The position numbers and the translations under genes are program-made. A stretch of DNA of 64,000 nucleotides, taken from Amblyomma americanum (Eukaryota > Arthropoda > Arachnida > Ixodida > Ixodidae). The stretch covers positions 992,001 to 1,056,000 of the forward strand of contig NW_027526500.1 of the NCBI RefSeq assembly GCF_052857255.1. Direction: 5' to 3'. The notes beneath the pieces were generated by a model, which saw only the letters and a program-made list of their open reading frames with translations, was not told where the DNA came from and searched no databases. This document shows, piece by piece, positions 54,201-63,000 of the stretch. Position 1 is the first letter of the stretch; each line of letters starts with the position of its first letter.

Positions 54201-55512
54201 TATCAGGGGAACACTTGTAAAACCGATGTGTTGTGATTTAGCTCGTTTCGGTCTAAAACAGCTTGTTTCGTTGTATTAAGCAAGAATACATGCTTTTCGC
54301 GCTGTTATAAGAGAAAACGTTTTGACGCGTGTCACAGGGACACTTGTAAAACCGATGTGTTCTGATTTAGCTCGTTTCGGTCTAAAACAGCTTGTTTCGT
54401 TGTATTAAGCACGAATACATGCTTTTCGCGCAGTTATAAGAGAAAAAGTTTTGACGCGTGTCAGAGGAACACTTGTAAAACCGATGTGTTCAGATTTACC
54501 TCGTTTCGGTCTAAAACAGCTTGTTTCGTTGGATTAAGCAGAAATACATGCTTTTCGCGCACTTATAAGAGAAAAAGTTTTGACGCGTATCACGTGGATA
54601 CTTCTAAAACCGATGTGTTGTGATTTAGCTCGTTTCGGTCTAAAACAGCTTGTTTCGTTGTATTAAGAAAGAATACATGCTTTTCACGCAGTTATGAGAG
54701 AAAAAGTTTTGACGCGTGTCACAGGGACACTTGTAAAACCGATGTGTTCAGATTTAGCTCGTTTCGGTCTAAAACAGCATGTTTCGTTGTATTAAGCACG
54801 AATACATGCTTTTCGCGCAGTTATAAGAGAAAAAGTTGACGCGTATCACGTGGATACTTGTAAAACCGATGTGTTCAGATATAGCTCGTTTTGGTATAAA
54901 ACAGCTTGTTTCGTTGTTTTAAGCACGAATACATGCTTTTCGCGCAGTTATAGAAGAAAAAGTTTTGACGCGTATTGAGGGACACTTGTAAAACCGATGT
55001 GTTCAGATTTAGCTCATCTCGGTCTAAAACAGCTTGTTTCGTTGTTTTAAGCACGAATACATGATTTTCGCGCAGTTATAAGAGAAAAAGTTTTGACGCG
55101 TATCAGAGGAACACTTGTAAAAGCGATGTGTTGTGATTTCGCTCGTTTCAGACTAAAACAGCTTGTTTCGTTGTTTTAAGCACGAATACATGCTTTTCGC
55201 GCAGTTATGAGACAAAGTTTAGACGCGTATCAGGGGAACACTTGTAAAACCGATGTGTTGTGATTTAGCTCGTTTCGGTCTAAAACAGCTTGTTTCGTTG
55301 TATTAGGCAAGAATACATGCTTTTCGCGCTGTTATAAGAGAAAACGTTTTGACGCGTATCACGTGGATACTTGTAAAACCGATGTGTTCAGATATAGCTC
55401 GTTTTGGTATAAAACAACTTGTTTCGTTGTTTTAAGCAAGAATACATGCTTTTCGCGCAGTTATAGAAGGAAAAGTTTTGACGCGTATTAGAGACTTGTA
55501 AAACCGATGTGT

Positions 55513-55516
<4 letters not shown>

Positions 55517-55521
<5 letters not shown>
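55517..55521. repeat. Probable LINE target-site duplication, left copy (attta)
   Basis: The bases attta here and at 60095-60099 flank the retrotransposon. The left copy merges with the ATTT-repeat tail, so the true length of the duplication is uncertain. Empty paralogues read gtgattaagctcgttacgg, for example near 43816. Confidence 0.5.
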
Positions 55522-55544
<23 letters not shown>

Positions 55545-55547
55545 ATT
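55522..55547 (-). repeat. (AAAT)n microsatellite tail of the LINE
   Basis: About seven ATTT units on the plus strand (AAAT/AATA on the element strand) lie between the 3' UTR and the satellite. Simple-repeat tails rather than poly(A) are usual in several CR1/L2-related clades. Confidence 0.85.
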
Positions 55548-55775
55548 GATACTGCAGGCCAATAAACTGGCCCTAGCAGGAGGGGCAATACAGTAAAAAG
55601 TGTGACAATGCAAAACAACAATAAACACTAACGAAAAATAATGCTGGGTGTAGCAGTGTTACTCAATGAATACGCTCTGGCACCAGCACAATAACGAACA
55701 AAACATGAAGAGTGGCACATGTGAAATAACAAACAGGCGGGCAATTTTTACTCAGAACAACAGAACTGTTTCTGG

Positions 55776-55938
55776 GAAAAAAAAAGGCATCACAAGTGAA
55801 GGAGTTAGGAAAACATAACAGATTGTGAACACTGGTTTTGTTTCAGTTAGTTTATGGGAAAAAAAAGGCATCACAAGTGAAGGAGTTAGGAAAACATAAC
55901 AGATTGTGAACACTGGTTTTGTTTCAGTTAGTTTATGG
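55776..55938 (-). repeat. 81-bp tandem duplication spanning the end of ORF2 and the 3' UTR
   Basis: The segment beginning ggcatcacaagtg occurs at 55786 and again at 55867, a period of 81 bp, with A-runs of 9 and 8 before it. Apart from the A-run length the copies appear identical. The upstream copy on the element strand includes the ORF2 stop codon at 55928-55930, so the second copy is untranslated. Whether it is specific to this insertion or general in the family is unknown. Confidence 0.85.
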
Positions 55939-58657
55939 AAGAAAGATGTTTTTCCAGCTCTTCTGCAAAGTTTTGTGACTGCAATACATCGACAGGTATA
56001 GAATTCCATTCATGTATAGTACGCGGAAAGAAACTATTCATATGGGATTTTGTTTTAGAAAATATTGGCGTAAGTGAAAGGTTATGTCTGTGTCTTGTCT
56101 GGCGTGAACTTAGAGGTTTTACGCAATGAGGCTGCTGAAGTGCGCTTTTTCCATTTATAATGTTATGTAAAAATTGGAGACGACTTATCTTCCGCCTGTT
56201 TTCCAGCGTACTGATTTTATTTGCAAGCATTATTAAAGACGGAGAATCCTCTCTTTTATATTTACTAAAGATGAATCTGATAGCCTTCCTTTGAACACGC
56301 TCTAAATTCATTATATTCTTTTTAGTATGAGGATCCCATACAACTGCTGCATACTCCAGTTTGGAACGGACAAATGTGTTGTATGCTAACATTTTGGTAT
56401 TTGCAGGTGCATTTCTAAGTTTCCTTTTCAAGAACCACAATTTGCGCAATGCTGCTGAACATGTAATGGAAATATGGTTTGACCAAGAGAGTTTACTGTT
56501 GAATGTGAGACCCAAATACTTGTATTTTTCAACCTCAGATATTATTGTGTTGTTAAGTACATAAGAAAATACACTAGGTTCTTTTTTCCGTGTGACTCGC
56601 AGCAAAACTGTTTTGTTTACATTGATTTCCATGCACCAAAGTTCACACCAATCACGGATAGCATTAACTGATTCCTGTAAGTAATTGCTGTCGTTCCTGG
56701 AAACAATTTTTCTAAAAATGACACAGTCATCCGCAAATAAATTAACATGGACATCATCAGGAATTACGTCGACTATATCATTAATATAGATCAAAAATAA
56801 AAGTGGTCCTAATACGCTGCCTTGCGGTACACCAGAAGTTACCTGACGGATATTGGAAGTACATTTGTTTATTTCAACAAATTGCAGTCTATGGCGGAGG
56901 TAGGCCTGGATCCATGTTATAATATTTGTAGGAAGACCAATGCGCTCTAGTTTGTGGAGTAATTTTCCATAGGGAACCTTATCGAATGCTTTACTAAAAT
57001 CAAAAAAGAGCATATCGACTTGCCCGGACGTGTCAAGCACCTGAGAGATTTCATGAACAACTGACACAAGTTGAGTTGTTGTCGACAGTCCCTTTCGAAA
57101 CCCATGTTGAAATGGAGAGAGGACATTATGGTCTGTCAAAAACTGACGAATAAAGCCTGCGACAATGTGCTCTAATAGTTTGCTGCAAGTGGTCGTTATA
57201 GAAATGGGACGATAATTCGATACTGTAAGATGGTCACCCTTTTTAAGAATTGGAACAACTCTTGCGGTACGCCAGTCAGATGGTATTTCTCCTAATTGTA
57301 ATGATAATTTGAAAAAGTCGGTTAAAAAAACGCATATCTGTTCCGCATACCTTCGTAAAAAAGCATTTGGTATATTATCCGGCCCGGCAGATTTCCTGAC
57401 ATCAATTTTTAAGAGCATATCCAAAACACCTTGCCTGGAAATCACAATGTCATGTACAAAAGACCTATCATTGTTATGATGTTCAAATTCATCCAGGTCA
57501 GAAAACACACTCCAAAAATAATCATTGAAGTGTTCGGCAATACTGGAAGCGTCTTCAATTATTTCATCATTAACCTTAATTTTATGAATTGCCTGTTTAG
57601 ATTGACCTAAAAAACGCCAAAACTTCTGTGGGGCATGTGAAATAAAATCAACAAGATCATGACTGAAAAACTTATCTCGGGCTGCTTTCACTTTTGTTAG
57701 TAATACAGTTTTCAATTTTTTGGAAGACAAACTCTGCCTGCTATGTTTCTTCATTCGCTTTAGTTTTCGCTTAGTTTGGATAATATCTCTGTTTATCCAC
57801 GGGTTTGATGGAGGTTTCTTGACACTTCTCAGTGGAATGAATCTGTTAATGCAATAAGAGGCTATGTCCCTGAACTTTTGCCATGAAAGCTCGACATCAT
57901 CATGGACAACATTTAGGTATAGGTCTAAGTAATCGATGATTGATGTATCATCTGCTTTAGCATAGTCCCTAACCTTAAATCGTTCGCGTTGTTTTCTTCT
58001 ATTCACGTTGATTGTTGATGAAAAAGAAATTAATTTGTGGTCTGAAATGCCTGTCAATTTCAGCGGTTCCTTCATGGAAAATTTCACTGAGGAATAAGAC
58101 GTCTAGAATATTGTCTCCTCTGGTAGAAACAGTAATAACCTGTTCAAGACTAAAAGTTAGCATCATATCAATGAGTATATCACAGGAAGGACTGTGTCCA
58201 TAGCTCCAGTTATTCCATTTTTTTTGAGGAAGATTGAAATCACCAGTTATAATTAAGTTTTTTCCTCTGAATTTCAAAAGGTGATCATATAATTTCTGCA
58301 TAAAGTGATCATCAGCATTTGGTGCGCGGTACACAGAACATAGTATGAATGAAAAACCCCAGACAGAGACATTCAAAAACAAGCTTTCGTGGTTATCAAT
58401 CTGATCTAGTTCTCCTATATCAACACTATTTTTGCTATAACTGCGACGCCACCACCTCGGGAGAATCTATCTCTTCTAAACAGTTGGTAACCTGGCGAAA
58501 TTATTTCATCATCCTGCACCCCGTCATGCAACCAGGTTTCAGAAATAACGCATATATGAGGATCGTATACTAATAAAAGATCTTGCAGTCTGTCTATTTT
58601 GTTGACAATGCTTTGGGCATTTAGTGAAAGCAGCCGAAACTGGAAAGACCGTGATTG
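55928..58657 (-). pseudogene. LINE ORF2: endonuclease + reverse transcriptase, two compensating frameshifts
   Basis: The endonuclease begins in the ORF1 frame directly after the ORF1 stop: LNAQSIVNKI, then SETWLHD with the catalytic glutamate, then RRDRFSRGGGVAV. That frame hits TAG at 58415-58417. The rest of the domain (SVYRAP, ITGDFNLP) lies one frame over at about 58437-58088. Near 58085 the original frame resumes with GISDH and runs to TAA at 55928-55930. Both breaks are at homopolymers: an A5 run near 58429-58433 where one base seems missing, and an AAATTTT run near 58077-58084 with one extra. Counting from 58087, the reverse transcriptase includes DFSKAFDKV (363-371), SGVPQGSVLGPLLF (418-431) and the FADD active site (451-454). 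The protein would nick target DNA and copy the element RNA onto it. This copy should not yield an intact product unless the indels are consensus errors. Confidence 0.88.
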
Positions 58658-58660
58658 CTA
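58652..58660 (-). promoter_or_regulatory. Candidate leaky stop: UAG-CAA-UCA between ORF1 and ORF2
   Basis: The ORF1 stop is TAG followed by CAA TCA, which fits the CAR-YYA rule for tobamovirus-type readthrough. The frame stays open for 80 codons beyond it and enters the endonuclease at once. No separate ATG is needed for ORF2 if readthrough occurs. The motif match is direct; function is inferred. Confidence 0.6.
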
Positions 58661-59542
58661 TTCTGCCTGCTCTAGTCTCATTTCTGTGTCATCCCTTTTT
58701 GCAACTAGTTTCCGTGTGTTGTGTACGTCGTCCCAAATGTACAAGTCGCCGCCAACGCGAATCTTATCATGAACAAGCCAGACCTTTCTGCCGCTATCTT
58801 TTTCTTCTTTCGCGCTGTTCCAAAGTAGTCGGCGCTTGCGCAGCGTGTCTGTGCAGTAATCATTTTGCAAGGATATTCCTGATCCTTTCAGTTTGTGAGC
58901 ATTCTTCATGAGGGTTTGTTTTTCAGTGTAATTCTGGAAAAACGCGATGACGGGCCTTCCTGTGGGTCTCTTCCCGAGTCTGTGAATTCTCGCTACTGAA
59001 ACACAATCTACCCCCACCTTATCCTTGAAGACGTCTTCAATAACCTTCTCCCGTAGCGTTGTTTCCGTTTCATTAGGATCTTCGGTAATCCCAAAAACAA
59101 TCAAATTCGAACGGCGGCTGCGGTTTTCCGAATCAACCAGTTTTTCATGGTGAAGTTTAAGTAGGTCATGCGCTGCGGTTGCAACTGCATATGTTTCTTC
59201 ATTTTCATGGGTCTTTGCTCGAACCTCGGTCATACTGCATTCCAAGCTGATTAAACGCTGTTCGAAACAGTGTATTGCTGTCTCCGTGGATTCAAGGCGT
59301 TCTTTCAATGAAGCGATGTCAGCTCTAATTGCTTGCTGGCCACTCAATATAGACTCGAACATTTCATCAACAGTCGGTCCCGGATTTTCTTCAATGTCCC
59401 CACAAACGAGAAGCTTACACGAATTTAAACACTCATAGGCAATACTCAAGCACAGATGTGGGCGCGGCAGTACAACAAGAAAACGATCATCACTGCGTAT
59501 TGTGCTGTTGTAACTAACCTGTACAAGAAGAATCGGACGCAT
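58658..59542 (-). CDS. LINE ORF1 protein (2A motif, coiled coil, RRM-like, C-terminal domain)
   Basis: This is 294 codons from the last in-frame ATG (59542, protein start MRPILLVQV) to TAG at 58660-58658. The frame is open further upstream through both 258-bp monomers, so translation may start at 60058 or 59800 instead. In this numbering, residues 48-56 are GDIEENPGP, a 2A motif. After it comes a probable coiled coil (about 62-115). Next is an RRM-like start (RSRRSNLIVFGI), and then the basic C-terminal segment typical of L1-ORF1-like proteins (DTLRKRRLLWNSAK, followed by VWLVHDKIRVGGDLYIWD). Such proteins bind element RNA and form oligomers in the ribonucleoprotein particle. The frame can be followed upstream to 60142, but that part is satellite DNA and not coding. 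Confidence 0.85.
   Translation of the reverse strand: MRPILLVQVSYNSTIRSDDRFLVVLPRPHLCLSIAYECLNSCKLLVCGDIEENPGPTVDEMFESILSGQQAIRADIASLKERLESTETAIHCFEQRLISLECSMTEVRAKTHENEETYAVATAAHDLLKLHHEKLVDSENRSRRSNLIVFGITEDPNETETTLREKVIEDVFKDKVGVDCVSVARIHRLGKRPTGRPVIAFFQNYTEKQTLMKNAHKLKGSGISLQNDYCTDTLRKRRLLWNSAKEEKDSGRKVWLVHDKIRVGGDLYIWDDVHNTRKLVAKRDDTEMRLEQAE
59375..59401 (-). other. 2A ribosome-skipping motif (GDIEENPGP)
   Basis: The codons read GDIEENPGP preceded by KLLVC, fitting the 2A consensus D-x-E-x-N-P-G-P with the hydrophobic run that normally precedes it. Skipping would occur between G (59380-59378) and P (59377-59375). That would release everything upstream as a separate leader peptide and start ORF1 proper with proline. 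2A-like motifs are known at ORF1 N-termini in CR1/L2-related retrotransposons. Confidence 0.9.
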
Positions 59543-59606
59543 AGTCAGCGTTGTGCGCCCAAGGCTTTCGCCGCGCCCACTGGTAAGTCCATCGTGCGGT
59601 GCTGTC

Positions 59607-59612
59607 TTTATA
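59607..59612 (-). promoter_or_regulatory. TATA box in the inner 5' monomer
   Basis: TATAAA on the element strand starts at 59612. Thirty-one bases downstream is CCAGTG with A at 59581, an initiator-like word. The equivalent position in the outermost partial monomer is within about 3 bp of the element's actual 5' end. Confidence 0.55.
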
Positions 59613-59864
59613 GCAGTTGAAGCTGGTGACATCAGGAACCCGTGACTTGAAAACACTGCATCATCCGTTTTCGGAAAGAGGCACGAAACTGCATCATCGA
59701 TATGGCTTGATGTCACTGTTTTAAACGGCTTGGCTGAAGGCGCAACAAGGAGGCTGGCAGTTGGCAGGAACAAAACCTGTACAAGAAGAATCGGACGCAT
59801 AGTCAGCGTTGTGCGCCCAAGGCTTTCGCCGCGCCCACTGGTAAGTCCATCGTGCGGTGCTGTC

Positions 59865-59870
59865 TTTATA
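59865..59870 (-). promoter_or_regulatory. TATA box in the outer complete 5' monomer
   Basis: This is an identical TATAAA, exactly 258 bp from the inner one, with the same initiator-like CCAGTG 31 bases downstream (A at 59839). Confidence 0.55.
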
Positions 59871-60094
59871 GCAGTTGAAGCTGGTGACATCAGGAACCCG
59901 TGACTTGAAAACACTGCATCATCCGTTTTCGGAAAGAGGCACGAAACTGCATCGTCGATATGGCTTGATGTCACTGTTGTAAACGGCTTGGCTGAAGGCG
60001 CAACAAGGAGGCTGGCAGTTGGCAGGAACAAAACCTGTACAAGAAGAATCGGACGCATAGTCAGCGTTGTGCGCCCAAGGCTTTCGCCGCGCCC

Positions 60095-60099
60095 ATTTA
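60095..60099. repeat. Probable LINE target-site duplication, right copy (attta)
   Basis: attta lies next to the 5' end of the element and continues into gctcgttacgg satellite. It matches 55517-55521. Confidence 0.5.
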
Positions 60100-63000
60100 G
60101 CTCGTTACGGTCTAAAACAGCTTGTTTTGTTGTTTTAAGCACGAATACATGCTTTTCGCGCAGTTATAGAAGAAAAAGTTTTGACGCGTATTAGAGGTAC
60201 ACTTGTAAAACCGATGTGTTGTGATTTAGCTCGTTTCGGACTAAAACAGCTTGTTTCGTTGTTTTAAGCACGAATACATGCTTTTCGCGCAGTTATAAGA
60301 GAAAAAGTTTAGACGCGTATCAGGGGAACACTTGTAAAACCGATGTGTTGTGATTTAGCTCGTTTCGGAACAAAACAGCTTGTTTAGTTGAATTAGGCAA
60401 GAATACATGCTTTTCGCGCAGTTTTAGAAGAAAACGTTTTGACGCGTATTAGAGGGACACTTGTAAAACAGTTTTCAGATTTAGGTCATCTCAGTCTAAA
60501 ACAACTTTTTTCGTTGTATTAAGCACGAATACATGCTTTTCGCACAGTTATAAAAGAAAAAGTTTTGACGCGTATCAGAGGAACACTTGTAAAACCGATG
60601 TGTTGTGATTTAGCTCGTTTCGGTCTAAAACAGCTTGTTTCATTGTTTTAAGCACGAATACATGCTTTTCGCGCAGTTATAGAAGGAAAAGTTCTGACGC
60701 GTATTAGAGACGTAAAACCGATGTGTTGTGATTTAGCTCGTTTCGGTCTAAAACCGCTTGTTTCGATGTTTTAAGCACGAATACATCTTTTCGCGCAGTT
60801 ATAGAAGAAAACATTTTGACGCGTAATAGGGAGACTTGTAAAACCGATGTGTTGTGATTTAGCTCGTTTCGGTCTAAAACAGCTTGTTTCGTTGTATTAA
60901 GCACGAATACATGCTTTTCGCGCAGTTATAAGAGAAAAAGTTTTGACGCGTGTCACAGGGACACTTGTAAAACCGATATGTTCAGATATAGCTCGTTTTG
61001 GTATAAAACAGCTTGTTTCGTTGTTTTAAGCACGAATACAAGCTTTTCGCGCAGTGTATAGAAGAAAAAGTTTTGACGCGTATTGAGGGACACTTGTAAA
61101 ACCGATGTGTTCAGATTTAGCTCATCTCGGTCTAAAACAGCTTGTTTCGTTGTTTTAAGCACAAATACATGCTTTTCGCGCAGTTATAAAAGAAAAAGTT
61201 TTGACGCGTATCAGAGGAACACTTGTAAAACCGATGTGTTGTGATTTAGCTCGTTTCAGACTAAAACAGCTTGTTTCGTTGTTTTAAGCACGAATACATG
61301 CTTTTCGCGCAGTTATAAGAGAAAAAGTTTTGACGCGTATCAGGGGAACACTTGTAAAACCGATGTGTTGTGATTTAGCTCGTTTCGGTCTAAAACAGCT
61401 TGTTTCGTTGTATTAAGCAAGAATACATGCTTTTCGCGCTGTTATAAGAGAAAACGTTTTGACGCGTGTCACAGGGACACTTGTAAAACCGATGTGTTCT
61501 GATTTAGCTCGTTTCCGTCTAAAACAGCTTGTTTCGTTGTATTAAGCACGAATACATGCTTTTCGCGCAGTTATAAGATAAAAAGTTTTGACGCGTATCA
61601 GAGGAACACTTGTAAAACCGATGTGTTCAGATTTACCTCGTTTCGGTCTAAAACAGCTTGTTTCGTTGGATTAAGCAGGAATACATGCTTTTCGCGCACT
61701 TATAAGAGAAAAAGTTTTGACGCGTATCACGTGGATACTTCTAAAACCGATGTGTTGTGATTTAGCTCGTTTCGGTCTAAAACAGCTTGTTACATTGTAT
61801 TAAGCAAGAATACATGCTTTTCACGCAGTTATGAGAGAAAAAGTTTTGACGCGTGTCACAGGGACACTTGTAAAACCGATGTGTGCAGATTTAGCTCGTT
61901 TTGGTATAAAACAGCTTGTTTCGTTGTTTTAAGCACGAATACATGCTTTTCGCGCAGTTTTAGAAGGAAAATTTCTGACGCGTATTAGAGACTTGTAAAA
62001 CCGATGTGTTGTGATTTAGCTCGTTTCGGTCTAAAACAGCTTGTTTCGTTGTTTTAAGCACGAATATATGCTTTTCGCGCAGTTATAGAAGGAAAAGTTT
62101 TGACGCGTATTAGAGACTTGTAAAACCGATGTGTTGTGATTTAGCTCGTTTCGGTCTAAAACCGCTTGTTTCGATGTTTTAAGCACGAATACATCTTTTC
62201 GCGCAGTTTTAGAAGAAAACATTTTGACGCGTAATAGGGAGACTTGTAAAACCGATGTGTTGTGATTTACCTCGTTTCGGTCTAAAACAGCTTGTTTCGC
62301 TGGATTAATTACGAACACATGCTTTTCGCGCAGTTATAAGAGAAAAAGTTTTGACGCGTGTCACAAGGACACTTGTAAAACCGATGTGTTCAGATTTAGC
62401 TCGTTTCGGTCTAAAACAGCTTGTTTCGTTGTATTAAGCACGAATACATGCTTTTCGCGCAGTTTTAGAAGAAAAAGTTTTGACGCGTATTAGAGGGACA
62501 CTTGTTAAAGTTTTAAGATTTAGGTCATCTCAGTCTAAAACAGCTTTTTTCGTTGTATTAAGCACGAATACATGCTTTTCGCACAGTTATAGGAGAAAAA
62601 GTTTTGACGCGTATCAGAGGAACACTTGTAAAACCGATGTGTTGTGATTCAGCTCGTTTCGGTCTAAAACAGCTTGTTTCGTTGTATTATACACGAATAC
62701 AAGCTTTTCGCGCAGTTATAAGAGAAAAAGTTTTGACGCGTATCAGAGGAAAACTTCTAAAACCGATGTGTTGTGATTTAGCTCGTTTCGGTCTAAAACA
62801 GCTTGTTTCGTGGTATTATGCACGAATACATGCTTTTCGCGCCGTTATAAAAGAAAAAGTTTTGACGCGTATCAGAGGAACACTTCTAAAACCGATGTGT
62901 TCAGATATAGCTCGTTTTGGTATAAAACCGCTTGTTTCGATGTTTTAAGCACGAATACATCTTTTCGCGCAGTTATAGAAGAAAACATTTTGACGCCTAA

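Larger units (their letters stand above)
25438..55516. repeat. Satellite array, middle segment
   Basis: The same 129-bp satellite continues in the same orientation and phase after the transposon, for about 30 kb. Nothing but monomers is visible, so there is no gene in this stretch. Internal structure is given in separate entries: three 2,555-bp units, the 11,129-bp-offset block, and an irregular zone at about 44.1-51.2 kb. From about 51.2 to 55.5 kb the monomer order again resembles the higher-order pattern seen near 41.3-43.8 kb, with more point differences. Confidence 0.97.
55522..60094 (-). mobile_element. CR1/L2-group non-LTR retrotransposon, near full length (~4.57 kb)
   Basis: Read on the minus strand from 60094, the order is: a partial and two complete 258-bp 5' monomers (with ORF1 already open), ORF1 proper with a 2A motif, ORF2 with apurinic-type endonuclease and reverse transcriptase, a roughly 380-bp 3' UTR, and an (AAAT)n tail. 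There is no RNase H or LTR. The endonuclease-RT order, FADD box and FFPRTIHEWNSIP terminus suit the CR1/L2/Crack/Daphne group; I cannot choose the clade. The insertion interrupts a satellite monomer, with flanking gttatagaagg...attagagac on the left and ctcgttacgg on the right. That flanking pair is contiguous at about 43760-43833, an empty paralogous site. The copy is young-looking but ORF2 is broken by two one-base indels. Confidence 0.92.
59519..60094 (-). repeat. 258-bp 5' monomers of the LINE (2.2 copies)
   Basis: The word gtacaagaag recurs at 59521, 59779 and 60037, a constant 258 bp. The two full copies differ at only two visible sites (catcatcga/catcgtcga and gttttaaac/gttgtaaac). The third copy is cut after gcgccc at 60094. 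On the element strand 258 is 86 codons without a stop, in frame with ORF1. Each monomer has an ATG (60058, 59800, 59542) starting a hydrophobic stretch (MRPILLVQV, then LFLPTASLLVAP in the full repeats). They resemble the promoter monomers of mouse L1 in arrangement only. Confidence 0.92.

Noticed and set aside
55752..56009. Small minus-strand open frame with a doubled 27-residue segment
   Set aside because: It arises from the 81-bp duplication in the LINE 3' region, overlaps ORF2 in another frame and has no independent support.
60095..60142. Extension of ORF1 upstream to an ATG at 60142
   Set aside because: This part of the frame lies in the flanking satellite. The element begins at about 60094, so the first possible native start is 60058.
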